Part shown: positions 25,121 through 36,298 of the stretch, in pieces
Position numbering within the stretch: the stretch's first letter is position 1
Layout: each line of letters opens with the position of its first letter
Assembly (NCBI RefSeq): GCF_023159225.1
Contig: NC_063188.1
Coordinates: 15,273,086-15,337,085 of the forward strand
Source: Perognathus longimembris pacificus
Taxonomy: Eukaryota; Chordata; Mammalia; Rodentia; Heteromyidae
Reading direction: 5' to 3'
Length of the DNA: 64,000 nt
Notes under the pieces: model-generated
Told to the model about the DNA's origin: nothing
Database searches by the model: none
Seen by the model: the letters and a program-made list of their open reading frames with translations, nothing else
Translations under genes and position numbers: made by a program

Positions 25121-25467
25121 TGAATGGGAGAGCACCAACAAGTGCAACAGTTCAACATGGTGGCAGGATGCTCAAGCTCCCAGAAGGCCCTTCGCTGTAC
25201 TGAGCTAAATGTATCTCTCTAGCTTTCATGTGTAGATCCTTCTGGAGAAAGAGAAAATGACAGAACCAAGGCCTTTACTTTGTCTTGTTCACCCCCAGAC
25301 TTTCTTATTTTGTATCTATAAAAGGAGTTGAATGGCTTCAGAGAAAATACATAGCAAATCGTTTTTCTAAGAAATTAGTCATCATACAGGAATGGGATGG
25401 GGCTTATCAGATTGCTATTTTTGTATTGAACAAGATGAGCTCCAGTGATTTATTTCAGAAGCTCTTA

Positions 25468-25705
25468 ATGTTTACTTTTTATGAGACACTTGTAAGTGCT
25501 TTATAAATATTAACTCATTTCAATCTTCCAAAGAGCCTTATGAGAAAGAGACTATTATTAATACCACTTTATATATGTGGAAACTAAAGTGTAGATTATT
25601 TCTGGAACTTTCTCAAGGTCTTTCAATTAGTAGGTAAGAGACAGAATTATGAACAGGTCTTCCTGGCTCCAAAATCCTATTCTTAACCACTAAGCTGGGA
25701 TATCT
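25468..25705 (-). repeat. MIR element
   Basis: Plus-strand reading gives cttgtaagtgctttataaat, attaactcatttcaatcttc, agtaggtaagagacagaatt and ttcttaaccactaagctggg in order. This is the complement of most of a MIR, including its tRNA-related 5' region. It is one of the better preserved ancient elements here. Confidence 0.8.
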
Positions 25706-26286
25706 TTTAGGGCTTTGAAAAAAATCAAGGGCATTTCATTGATTCTCAGGTTCTCATAAATAAGTGCCCAGCTGTATAAGGTGAGAGTTTTTTTCAGACT
25801 CTTAAAAATGAGTCTACCTTTGAACAGGTCTGGAAAAGATGCTGCTGAAAGACTTAGGAGGATACTACTTTATTCAGTGTAAGCCACCTTGAAGCACGGT
25901 GCCTTTATTTTGACTATAGGAAACTTTTGCCTATTGAATTAACTGATACTGCTGATGTCTGCTTAAGTGTTACTGTAGTCTCTAAGGATGCCATTACATC
26001 AACTCTGTCTCTGTCCCCAGAGTGGCTGTTTACTTTTTTTTCCATCTAAGTTTTTTGTACTCACTTGCACTCATTATTTAAATACTTACTTTGCCCAAAG
26101 TCAAGCCTAAAACACTGAAAAAGAATACTGTATTTTACTAAGTTTTAAATTTTTCTGTTAAATTCTAACATCTTGCCTGTCATGTTTAATACTTGGATTT
26201 ATTCATGTTAGGATGCCAACATATTGAAATTAAACATTAAGCTAGATTCAAATCTAAGTCTTTCAGATTTCAAAGCTCTTTTGTTG

Positions 26287-26506
26287 TGCTGGGACTTAAA
26301 CTCAGGGCCTGGGTGCTGTCCCTTAGCTTTTTCACTCAAGGCTGGCATTCTACCACTTGAGCAACAGGTCCACTTCCGACATTTTGCTGGTTAATTGGAA
26401 GTAAGAGTCTCATAGACATTTCTGTCTGGGCTGGCTTTGAACTGGGATCTTCAGATCTCAGCCTGCTATGTGGCTAGGATTATAGGTGTGAGCCACCAGC
26501 ATCCCA
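26287..26506 (-). repeat. B1-like/Geo composite SINE
   Basis: Minus strand, nearly full: Geo (gctgggacttaaactcaggg), linker ggttaattggaagtaagag, and B1-like head ending ggtgtgagccaccagc. Confidence 0.88.
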
Positions 26507-26529
26507 CTTTGTTTGTTTTAATTAAAAAT

Positions 26530-26740
26530 TAATAGTATCAGTGTCAGTGGCTCACATCTGTAATCCTAGGTACTCAGAAGGCTGAGATCTGCTGATCATT
26601 GACTTGAAGCCAGCCCAGGCAGACATGTCCATGACACTCTTAGTTCTAATTACCTAGCAAAATGCTGAATGAACCTGTAGCTCAAGTGGTAAGAGACAGT
26701 GCCCAGTCCCTGAGTTCAAGCCTGGGGAGCAGCAAGTGTA
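26530..26740 (+). repeat. B1-like/Geo composite SINE
   Basis: Plus strand: gtcagtggctcacatctgta head, then gaagccagcccaggcagaca, a deleted Geo (ctgtagctcaagtggtaaga) and gagttcaagcctggg end. It faces the previous copy, giving a short inverted pair about 24 bases apart. Confidence 0.8.
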
Positions 26741-26762
26741 CTTGCATACTTGCGCGTGTGTG

Positions 26763-26776
26763 GGCAGGCACGCACG

Positions 26777-26807
<31 letters not shown>

Positions 26808-26808
26808 A
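26763..26808. repeat. (GCAC)/(CG)/(CA)n alternating purine-pyrimidine tract
   Basis: Strictly alternating C/G and A/C purine-pyrimidine sequence of about 45 bases with a CG-rich start. This is classical Z-DNA-prone sequence, and it grew from the tail of the SINE just upstream. Confidence 0.8.
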
Positions 26809-28329
26809 TGAATAGTATATAACATCTGAATGCCTAAAATTATGTCATTAACCACCCAGATTTTCTTCTGATAGGTATTTAGGAGCTTCCTATGAGTTAT
26901 CTACTCTGAACATTTAGAGACTTTCAGTGACCTGCCCTGCCTGTAGATTAGCAGTTAACCACAATCTTTTAGGATGATTTCAACTTGAGAATTATCATCT
27001 TCATCCCTCACTAAATGCATCTTCTTTGGCTTTTGACAAAGATGATAACTGGAGCTATGTTGTTGCAGTGATCTGTAATATAAAAGCTTGCAGCTTGAAT
27101 AATTTTAGTGGAGCAGGTATTCAGTATGAGAACCTTGGAGGTTAGTTTCATGTCAGTGTGATTCGAAATTTGTATTTGCTGAGAACCTGTATGATCTTTT
27201 GATCTTTTGTAGAGTTATACTATTACGTTAAATAGAATTGAGGACGTTTGGTTCCCTTCATGTATATATTCAGTTATATGCCTGTCAAATTTAATCATTT
27301 ACATCACTCAGTATGTGGTGATATAAATGATACAATGTTAATATTAATTTCCATATCACTTCTATCATATGTGCACATGATTGTGAATGGATAAATGAAA
27401 CACGGTAGTTAAAGTATAGGATTTTATTTGCTTTGATAGACGTTCCCATCACCTCAATATAAATGGAATTTTTCTCTCTAACTTAGCAGCATTTGATTCT
27501 TTCTTGTCGTTCTCCTTTTGGGGGTAAGGTAGCCATTTGGCCCTTTAAGCTGAGTTGATTTTTTTTTGGAAATGCTTCTTAATCTGAAAGTATCTTCTTA
27601 CTTGTCATATATCTTGCCTCTTTCATGGTGAAAATACATTTTCTGGTTGGTTCAACTTCAACATTTCCCTGGAGTTTAATTTTTTAAGTCCCTGCTATCT
27701 TTGAAGGCTCTTAATCAGTTCTTGTCCACAATCTTCTTGTGTCAACAATCCTTCTTATTTTTCCTTTTCTATTATTTGTATACTCTTATGTTTGGACATA
27801 CTAAGCTTAAAAGTTAGCTAGAGAGAGAGTTTAGCTTTTGAAGGTACTGGAAACTTTGTTGTAGTATCATAGCTTTACAATTATTTTCATAATGTCTAAA
27901 TCTTGGTTCAAAGTTTTCACTTTGATTTGGATGACTGTGTTTTTTGTTTATAAATTTTATTACTGAGGGCAAGATTTACTATCCCCTAAGACTTTTATGC
28001 TTCTGTTCTGGCAGCTGGATACCAGATTTCTGGACAACATACTCTCTTCAATGGGTGATTTTAATCCCAACGTGTGAAGCATTTTCTAACTTATTTCTCA
28101 TGCATACATGAGAAGATATGCCTTCCCAACTTAAAGCAATTCAGAATCCTCTGAGTTCTGTGGAAATTCCGCTTTCATATTGTTATCACAGGAAACTGGG
28201 GAGAAACTTGAGAACTTAGACAGTTTTTACTGGTGTCCATGACTCTGTTATGATTTCTAAGAACTTCATTTTTAAAAATCAATGGAATTATTCTTTGACA
28301 AGTCTAGTTTGTGAATGACAGGTTTTGTT
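26809..28329. other. Intronic stretch with no recognised feature
   Basis: No open frame of 60 codons and no clear repeat. It is moderately A/T rich and contains nothing I can name. Confidence 0.45.
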
Positions 28330-28556
28330 TTTTTATTTGTAGTACTAGGGTTTGAATTTAAGGCTTTGTACTATGCTAGGAGGCACTATACCAGTTGAAT
28401 CACTCTACCACCCCTTTTGTTTTAATTATTCTTTTAGATAGGATCTTGCTTTGTGCCTTGGCCTTAATCCACCTATTTGTGCTGGCTTTGAGCCACATTT
28501 TTTGTCTACCTCCCAAGTAGCTAGGATTTATAGGTTTGAGCTACTATGTCCAGCAT
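28330..28556 (-). repeat. B1-dID type dimeric SINE
   Basis: Reading the minus strand: a B1 head (complement of agtagctaggatttatagg), then an A-rich joint near 28424, then an ID-like right half ending ctagtactacaaataa. This order, B1 first and ID second, is that of the old rodent B1-dID family and differs from the Geo composites. Confidence 0.72.
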
Positions 28557-28679
28557 TTTTGCTCTTAAATTCGACTTTAACATTGCTGCTTAATAATATG
28601 GACCTTATGAATATTGGGAATGGTTGAGAGAGATGATGAATATAATATACTTAGAAAGAGCTGGATAAAGTTAACTATT

Positions 28680-28810
28680 ATTACTATTATTTTTATCTAT
28701 TTTGAATTGTAAATGTGATATACAGAAGGGTTACAGTTACATAAGTAAGGAAGTGAGTACAACTCTTTTCCAACTTTGTTTCTCCCTACCTCATTTTCTT
28801 CTGCTATCCC
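28680..28810 (-). mobile_element. L1 3' terminus, antisense fragment
   Basis: Bears the terminal motif aatgtgatatacagaagggt and gtaaggaagtgagtacaac. These match the 3' ends of the other antisense L1 copies at 4469, 40645 and 46330. It is truncated within the 3' UTR. Confidence 0.7.
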
Positions 28811-28845
28811 ATCATCATTATTATTATTATTATTATTATTATTAA
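28811..28845. repeat. (ATT)n microsatellite
   Basis: About nine att units at the junction between the L1 fragment and the next SINE, probably grown from that SINE's tail. Confidence 0.85.
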
Positions 28846-29066
28846 TTTACCAGACCTGGGGTTTGAATTAAGGGCCTGGGCACTGTCCCTGAGCCTCTTT
28901 GTGCTCAAGGCTAACACTCTACCACTTGAGTTACAGTGCTACTTCTGGCTTTTTCTAAGTAGTTTATTGGAAATTAGAATCTCACGGAGAGTTTTCTGCC
29001 CAGGCTGGTTTCAAACTGCAATCCTCAGATCCCAGCCTTCGGTGTAGCTAGGATTACATGCTCAAG
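28846..29066 (-). repeat. B1-like/Geo composite SINE
   Basis: Minus strand, full order of Geo (agacctggggtttgaattaa), linker agtttattggaaattagaa, and B1-like head (gtgtagctaggattacatg). Confidence 0.85.
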
Positions 29067-29249
29067 TTGACTATTATTAACAACTAAACATTCTAATTAG
29101 TTAACCAAGATACTGGCTTTTAAATGTTTCATAAGAACTCATTAAAATGTACTCTACAAGGGATACTCTTAGGGGAGGAATGCAAAGAAAGGCCTAACTC
29201 CTCTGAACATTTTAAATACCATTTCCTGAAATGAATTCTGAGAAATGGA

Positions 29250-29460
29250 AACACATTTTTATTGTTGTTTTTGCTTTTTTGTTTCTTGTCTTTTAAGGGA
29301 GGAAGGGGGCGCAGAAATGGAAAGAGGAAGGGTGAACAAATGCAGTCATGGTATTCATGGTGGAACCTGATATTTTCCCCCCAAAATGTATTTATTGCCT
29401 GACTTATCAAATGGTAACCCCTCTGTAAAACATCTTAATAATAACAATAGAATATTTTAA
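29250..29460 (+). mobile_element. L1 3' terminus, sense fragment
   Basis: Shares gggtgaacaaatgcagtcat with the sense L1 at 41660 and ends with aatggtaacccctctgtaaa then a polyadenylation-like aataataacaatag. It is 5' truncated. The minus frame at 29129-29410 runs antisense to it and is not a gene. Confidence 0.78.
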
Positions 29461-30988
29461 AAATGTACTTCTCAGGCAAATTTATCCTCTTCATAGTGTT
29501 TTAATCATTATTCATACTCAGTAGAATTCTCAATATCTCAGTTGATTACACACTAATATAAAAATGAAACTAATATAGACAAATTTTTCATGAGATCAGA
29601 TTAATTTACCGAGAAGATAACTGGGAAAATGGGTTCTTACAGTCATACAGTTAGTAAAAGGGGAAAACAAAAAATGGAGAAAAACAAATCAGCAAGAAAA
29701 ATGTATCCGATCTTAAAAATATTAGTTGGCAAGAGTTAATGACCATGAGGGGTCACATGTTTCTAAGCAGATCAATTGACCTGGGATCTCAGAGAAAATA
29801 GACAAAAGGTTAGAGGAATGGCTCATTTGATAGAATGCTAACCAATGAGTGAAAGCATCAGGTGTGGAGTACTAGTCCCCATCTCAGACCTCAAGGAAAA
29901 AGAGAAAGTAAACAGAATTATGCAGATCACAGTAGGAAAGCAGATCCTGTAGAAAAGCAGTTGCAACAGAACTCAGCATACAAAGAAGGTGCTCTTCTAT
30001 GAAATGAACAGGCAGCGTCTGGAAGGTTGCATTGAAATCAGTGAAAAACACAGACCTTCAGAGATCCTAAGTCCTTATAACATCAGAAGCAAGGGATTGC
30101 CTTTCCCCAAGGATTCAAAGCTGCCCAGAGTGCCCTTCTGGTTATCAGGTGTGTGGAAATTTCTCCATAGCTTGGAATTAAGTACCAACACAGATGGGAA
30201 TTGTTCATGAAAGGAACCAAATGAACCAAGACAATTAGGTTAAACATTTGGGAGTCTGCCTACCCATTCTGAACACAAATTGCCAAGATATCAGATGTGA
30301 TGAAATTAGATCATGTGTTTCTCATGTGTACACTAGCATTTTCAGGCATTTTAGCCGAGTAGATGAACCCTTTCCAGGCCTCTGATCAAGGTTGAAGCAA
30401 TCAATAGAGGTGACTTTGTCTCACAGTGGCTTTGATAACTCTGTTGTAAGCTTCTTAGAGTTTGTTGGAATGTTTTCAGTGTTTGTTGAGTACTTAATTT
30501 ATATGCCCCCTCTTTTAAAAACTTGAAGTATGGATTTAATTTACAGGCCTTACAAAAGTAGATACAGAACTTATTTCTCCATTTACTGAGGTAAACCAGA
30601 CTTAAAATGGATAGATTTTTATCACATACTCTTTTTGTTATCTTTTCCTTTCCTTGTGTATGGATGTGTGTGTTACACTCAAAAGATACTTGAAAAGCAC
30701 CCTATTATAACAATTCGAATATGAACCAAAAGTAAAATTCTTCTTTTAGGAGCCTTTAAAGGAAGATATCTTCCACTGAGGGCCATGATTCCAGTGATAC
30801 ATCACCTTCCTGGCAAGCCCAAGTTCCTGAGTTCAGATTCCAGTACTGGGGAATGGGATGATACTGTTGAAGGGAAATGATAAACTTAAGATTCTATGCT
30901 GTTTGTGATCCCAGTCTGCAACTGCTTTTTCCTGGAGTGCCAGCTTTGTAGTGAAATCAAAACAACTGTCTTTATAGATACATACTTC

Positions 30989-30990
<2 letters not shown>
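29461..30990. other. Intronic stretch with no recognised feature
   Basis: Possible very worn ID-like remnants lie near 29815-29880 and 30775-30855 (agttcagattccagtactgg), too weak to annotate on their own. The open frame at 29989-30210 has no recognisable domain. Confidence 0.4.

Positions 30991-31055
<65 letters not shown>
30991..31055. repeat. (GT)n microsatellite, about 32 units
   Basis: Uninterrupted 65-base GT tract. Open frames on both strands read through it as Cys-Val or His-Thr repeats and are artefacts. Confidence 0.95.
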
Positions 31056-31056
<1 letters not shown>

Positions 31057-31196
31057 TACATATGAAATAGCGCTTCTAAAGGCAGTGATTTCAAGCACAA
31101 AGTCTTTTTCGGCTTGCACCAGAATGGTCAATGTCATCTCTTTCAACCTTCTCCACCATCCTTCCCCTACCCACCCCTTCCCTCACTCTTTTTAAT

Positions 31197-31392
31197 TTTT
31201 TTTGCCAGTCCTGGGGCTTGAACTCAGGGCCTGAGCACTGTCCCTGGCTTCTTTTTGCTCAAGGCTAGCACTCTACCACTTGAAGCACAACGCCACTTCT
31301 GGCCTTTTCTGTTTATGTGGTACTGAGGAATTGAACCCAGGGCTTCATGCATGCTGGGCAAGTACTCTACCACTAGGCCACATTCCCAGACC
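31197..31392 (-). repeat. IDL-Geo SINE, older copy
   Basis: Minus strand; Geo begins gccagtcctggggcttg and the ID-like head complement is gggcaagtactctaccac. It is more diverged than the young copies and no clean duplication is visible. Confidence 0.88.
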
Positions 31393-31926
31393 TATTTTTA
31401 AGTAGATGTATAACTGCATTGCCATTTAACAAAGCAACTTATGAATACAATTCATCTTATCCCAGGATTATTATAAAAATGGCCACAATGCTATAAAAAG
31501 TACTTTGATGAAAATTTTAGGCAATAGGCAAAATCTCCTTATGTTTGCAGCCCTGTTGTTTCTGGGCAGAAGTTGTGGGTTTACCGTAGGATTCCTCTGT
31601 GGTCATGGTATTCACCTGCAATGTCACCTATCTTGCCTGTGCCCCTAAGTATATGCAGTGGTGGGCCATGAACTACAGCATGAGAAGAAACCAGGACCCA
31701 AGCAAATTTGAAATCACAAAGGCTTTTAAATCTTGTCATGCTGCCAATTCAAGCGTGTGTGACAGGTGTGGCAGACATTTGCAGAGCCAAACTCAATGGC
31801 CACAAGAAATCCAGAAGCCATTTAGATGCTAAGCAAAGTACCAAATGGAAAGAAAGAAAACTGTTTGCATGGTTTCCTTGGGAGTTTGACAAATGGAATG
31901 CGTGTTCAGCTGTGGGTTTGGGTTTG

Positions 31927-31935
31927 GATGCTAAA

Positions 31936-31988
<53 letters not shown>

Positions 31989-32192
31989 GGTACTGACGTT
32001 GAACTCAAGGCATTCTTGCTTCTGGCTGGCACTCTACTACTTGAGCCACACCACTGATTCTGGCTTTTTGCTTGTTATTTGGAAATAAGACATTTGTGTA
32101 CTTTTCTGCTTGGGCTGGCTTCCAACTGCCATCGTCAGATCTCAGCCTCCTGAATAGCTAGGGTTACAGGCATGAGCCTTTGATGCTAAATA
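31927..32192 (-). repeat. B1-like/Geo SINE with (TG)n-expanded tail and target-site duplication
   Basis: The duplication gatgctaaata lies at 31927-31937 and 32182-32192. The minus-strand element between them ends in a roughly 50-base TG microsatellite (31938-31987) where the A tail should be. This shows that the microsatellite arose from the tail. Geo and B1-like parts are worn but complete. Confidence 0.85.
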
Positions 32193-32419
32193 ACAGCTTT
32201 GTGATCATTGGGACCAAGCAAGCATGGCCGTGTTTCTATGTTAATGTATAGGCTTTTGGAAGGAAAGCAAAAGAAATAAGATCTAGAAACGATGTAGGGG
32301 GATGGGGGCAAAAGTAGTTACTGATTGTGTATTTTCAAACTGTTCTGGGATAAATTTATATCTCCATTAGATCAGTACAAAATTCTTGCTTTGTTTTACC
32401 CTCTGATTCTTTTTCTTTT

Positions 32420-32735
32420 TTCTTTTTTTGTTGTTTTGTGGAGGTAGTGTGGTTTGAACTCCGAGCCTCACACTTGCTGACAGACACTGAAACATTTGAG
32501 CCATGATCCCTAGCCCTTTTTGTTTTCGTTATTTTTCAGGTGTGACCTCATTCACACTTTTTGCCTGGGGCCAACCCAGACTGATTTTCCTACCCAGGCC
32601 TCCTATGCAGCTGAAATTACAGGCATGTGCCTCCAAGCCTAGCTTGTTGGTTGACATAGACTCACTTAATGTAATCCTTCCAATCTCTGCCTCTGGAGTA
32701 ATGGGATTGCAGATGTGAACCACATCTGGCTGGCC
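32420..32735 (-). repeat. B1-dID dimer with an extra B1-like piece
   Basis: An ID-like half (gtttgaactccgagcctcac, complement) lies left of a B1-like half (ctgaaattacaggcatgtgc). A further B1-like end, gggattgcagatgtgaacca, lies at about 32645-32735. The unusual trimer may be two insertions. Confidence 0.6.
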
Positions 32736-33208
32736 CCAACTTTGACGATGAGAAAAATGTGAATTCTTAAAAACCTATAGTCTAAATTTTCCAATGATAT
32801 AATATTTATGTACATTTAAGTGTTTATAGTTTTTTTATGTTTTACCTAACAGTCTCATACATGAGCATTATGTTGAAGGCTTAGAATTGTGAGCAAATAC
32901 TCAACCTGTCCAGTGGATTCAGATCCAAGACTTGTGGCCAAAGCTCTGATAGCTTGGAAGGTTTCATGTGAATGCCGTTTTATTTGATCACTTAACACAT
33001 ACATGAAGCTGTACACGTTAAAATTCCTTCAGCTTTCTCCACCTCCATTTTCCAAAGTGAGAATAGTAGTGTCTCTCCAACAGGAATTCAAACAACAAGA
33101 AAACAGTGTGAGTAATTCTGAGGTGTTTCTCTTCATGCCTCACTTCTGTGCAATCATGTTTGAGTTCAGAGTATTAAGGACAGTACCTGGGTTTCCGTTC
33201 ACAGCCAA

Positions 33209-33427
33209 TTAGAAGCTTGTGTTTAATATCCTTCTTTTCCAGTCCTGGAGTTTGACTCAGGGCCTGAGCACTGTCCCTGGCTTCTTTGCCACTTGAGCCA
33301 TAGCACCACTTCTGGCCGTTTTCTATATATGTGGTGCCAGGGAATCGAACCCAGGACTTCATGTATATGAGGCAAGCACTCTTGCCACTGGGCCATATTC
33401 CCAGCCCCTTTAGAAGCTTGTGTTTAA
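33209..33427 (-). repeat. IDL-Geo SINE with 18-base target-site duplication
   Basis: Element about 33227-33409, minus strand. The duplication ttagaagcttgtgtttaa is perfect at 33209-33226 and 33410-33427. About 20 bases of the usual Geo (the tttttgctcaaggctagcac part) are deleted internally. Confidence 0.93.
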
Positions 33428-33779
33428 ACTGGATACCTAGTATTTACTTCCTTCCCTTCATAAACCGTAATCATCATTCTATTTACTGGATGTGACATCA
33501 CTGGTTGGTGTCAACAAACATAGGAAGTTCCACAGAAGTCGAGGCCTCATCAATCTTGGTCAATGTCTCCTTAGAAGAATGTCTCACACCTAGTACACAG
33601 TTCATCAGTGTTAGCCCAACCCAACTGAGGAATGTTAAGAAAATGATGATATACACAGCAAGAAGCAATATGGAGAAGGAAACATATGTACTCTATGGCA
33701 ATCATTGGTTTTCCTTGTTTATAACTCCTCTGGAAGATAAGGAAAGAAAAGCTGTCTTCAACATTTCTTTGTTGAGATT

Positions 33780-33821
33780 CATGCAGCTAGGATTACAGGC
33801 ATGAGGCACCAGTGCCTGGCT
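33780..33821 (-). repeat. B1-like 5' fragment
   Basis: The stretch gcagctaggattacaggcat then gaggcaccagtgcctggc is the complement of the first 40 bases of the B1-like head. A possible ID-like end in the opposite direction follows at 33826-33880. Confidence 0.55.
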
Positions 33822-34106
33822 TACTTTATTTCTGAGACACCATGCACAAGGCCTTGGCTTTGATCCCCAACATGGAAGAGACAAAAAAATGACTGGAGTA
33901 TTTTTGAGAGCTCGAAAAATGAATGCAACTCAAGCATATGCAGATTGTAAATACAATAAAGTAAAAGTACATGAAGCGATGGCAACTTTCCACGTTCTAC
34001 ATTGAGGGGCTATATATTATAAAAATTAAAATTTGCATTCCTATTACTTAAATCCAAGGCTATGAAGCTATGCTGTACTGTTCCCAAAATAACACTGATC
34101 TTAAGA

Positions 34107-34302
34107 ATACATGGGGAGAGGTTGGGAATATGGCCTAGTGGTAGAGTACTTTCCTTGCATACATGAAACCCTGGGTTCCATTCAGGAAGTGGCGCTGTGG
34201 CTCAAGTGGAAGAGTGCTAGCCTTGAGCAAAAAGAAGCCAGGGACAGTGCTCAGGCCCTGAGTCCAAGCCCCAGGACTGGCAAAAAAAAAGATACATGGG
34301 GA
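34107..34302 (+). repeat. IDL-Geo SINE with shortened junction
   Basis: Element 34118-34291, plus strand, with the duplication atacatgggga at 34107-34117 and 34292-34302. The ID-like head runs directly from gggttccattc into Geo (aggaagtggcgctgtggctc), so the B-box end and A/T linker present in other copies are deleted. Confidence 0.9.
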
Positions 34303-35233
34303 ATTGGGCACCTCTCTGTTTTTGTTTTTCATTTTTAATGTTTCCCACGAATTATTTTGACCAAGAACCCAAGTTATGTCCATTGACAGTGTCCATTTAT
34401 ATAACCACACTTGATGTTAAAGACTTCACAATTTTCTAATAGAAGCCTATTTTCTAAAGTCAGACAAGTAGAGCTGCATGGGAGAATTCTTCCCCACCCT
34501 CACACCAGCTCCTTTTGTTGTTGCATCTAGTTTCACTCAGAGGCAGTGCCCCCAGATACTTCCAGTCACTAGGCAGCTATGTGCTGGCTGGAACCACATT
34601 GAAGAATTGGCCAGGGCCCCATCTGAGGTTAAAGCCCCCCCCCCCAAAAAAAATCCTTCTTTTCCCACTCCTTATGTTACATAAAATGCATGGCCAAAGG
34701 CCAGTTCTTGCTTGCATTTTTCATTGGTAAAAGTTCAAAATTCAAGTTTATTATTTATTATCTGTTTCTATACTTGACAGGCCTTGGTAGAAAAGTCTCC
34801 TTCCAGATCTTCACTGTTTATGTGCTGAGCAAGACATAGATATATTTCTTCTTTGCTTGTTTTTCTTTCCCATGTGTTTAGTTGTGGGATTAAACTTGAA
34901 TGTAAACTTACAAGCTCCTAGAACGTGCTCTTGGCAGAATCTTTTCCTTAACACACTAGGCCAGTTACAGTCAAGAAACTGCTTTACTCTTGAAACTTAA
35001 CTAAAATTACTAAGAAAGTTTTATGTCTATGGAGAAGCTAAGAAAGCATGGGGTAACCAATCATATAGCACAACAGACATTTTTATTGTCTTTTATGTTT
35101 AGATTTAATATATATATATATAACTTTACTAGGAATAATTCACATACTATCTGATTTATTAAAGTATACAGTTCAGAGGGTTTTTTGTATGTTTAAAGAC
35201 TACTATACATCGCCACTAGTTCATAGCAGAACA

Positions 35234-35464
35234 TTTTTTTGGGGTTTTGATACCAGAACTGGGGCTTACACACATCCTGAGCACTATCCCATAGCTTCTT
35301 CATTCAAGACTAGTGCTCTAGCACTTGAGCTATACCTCCACTTGTAGCCTTTTGCTGGTTCATTGGAGATAAGAGTCTTTCCTAGGCAGGCTTCGAACCC
35401 TGATCCTCAGCTATCAGCCTCTTGAGTAGCTAGGATGACAGCAGTGAGCCACCAGTGCACGACA
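35234..35464 (-). repeat. B1-like/Geo composite SINE
   Basis: Minus strand; T run, Geo (aactggggcttacacacatc), linker ggttcattggagataagag and B1-like head ending gtgagccaccagtgc. Confidence 0.83.
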
Positions 35465-36297
35465 CTTTTATGTATCTTATCTGAGTTGATAGCTACTGCT
35501 GCTGGTTGACACAGTTCAAGTACAAATCTTCAAGCTTTCCAATATTTAATGTATTATTGAATCATGCTTTGTGCCTTATTCCAAATTCTTCTGAGTTGTT
35601 CCAATTTCCTTGCATACAGAGTAAGAAGCTTACTTAGAAAAAACAATCTAGGATCTTCTCAAGTATATGTTTTAACTGAAGAACATTTTCTATTTCCATC
35701 CTTCACCCTAACTCCTATGCAGCCAGCCTACAGCTAGTTGTGTCATGACTGTTGGATGCAATTAGCTACAATAACACTTCCAGGACAAAGAGAAGTTACC
35801 TTTCAGAAGAACTTACATTTTCTTTAGCAATTCCTATGTTCTAGAGTTTGAGAGTGGATCACCATGCCTTTGATCTGACCACACATCATAAAGTTAGTTT
35901 CAACTCACATCTTAGGGAGCATGTGACAAGTGGAGACACATCAGTGGGATTATTAATGCATAAGAGCCTGTCACGTTAAGCTATGGTCTTTTTTTTTTTT
36001 GCACCAAAGAGAATTTTTACAGTCAAACATCAAAATAAACAATCATTTAAAAAATTGGGCCATTGCCCAGTTTTGTACTCCAGCAGTAAATCTAAACAGT
36101 CATTTCCTTCTGTCCAGCAGTTTTACACTGGGAAATGCTCCTGTTACTGACAATAGTTGAACCATACTGTGCTGTACTATCTGTCTGTGGGTGCTTCCTG
36201 CTTTACAATAGATACGGTTGCTTTTCTTTCCAAATCTAGAGTTTGAAATGGAAGCATTGTAGTGTTTTAGCTAATTTCATTTATCTTTTTCTTGCAG
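35465..36297 (+). other. Intron immediately upstream of the MBNL3 exon
   Basis: No recognised repeat, apart from a 13-base T run at 35989-36001 that could mark the tail of an unrecognised minus-strand retrocopy. No target-site duplication for such an insert was found. The last 30 bases form the splice acceptor. Bases 36081-36260 are a stable-looking non-repetitive stretch. Confidence 0.5.
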
Positions 36298-36298
36298 G
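36270..36298 (+). promoter_or_regulatory. MBNL3: 3' splice site (acceptor) of the MBNL3 coding exon
   Basis: A branch-like ctaat at 36271 is followed by the pyrimidine-rich ttcatttatctttttcttg and cag ending at 36297. This is the best acceptor upstream of the start codon. A second candidate, ctgttttctctttcacattt followed by ag at 36931-36932, is preceded by ctaac at 36882 and would shorten the UTR to 83 bases. Confidence 0.65.

Larger units (their letters stand above)
1..36297 (+). other. MBNL3: Non-coding sequence upstream of the MBNL3 coding exon (intron or 5' flank)
   Basis: No open frame here shows a recognisable domain or convincing exon structure. Open frames of 60-148 codons occur, but the ones I could interpret lie in L1, SINE or microsatellite sequence. 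The stretch ends at a strong splice acceptor, so the part next to 36298 is intron on the + strand. How far that intron reaches upstream cannot be told. In other mammals the non-coding first exons of MBNL3 lie far upstream of the first coding exon, so the whole stretch may be a single intron. Confidence 0.6.

Noticed and set aside
30886..31195. Open frames of 86 and 99 codons on both strands.
   Set aside because: They read through a 65-base GT repeat as His-Thr or Cys-Val runs and have no other content.
31599..31938. Overlapping frames of 77 and 76 codons, considered as a retrocopy of a zinc-containing protein because of a Cys-Asp-Arg-Cys motif.
   Set aside because: No family was recognised, there is no A tail or flanking duplication that fits, and the motif alone is too weak.
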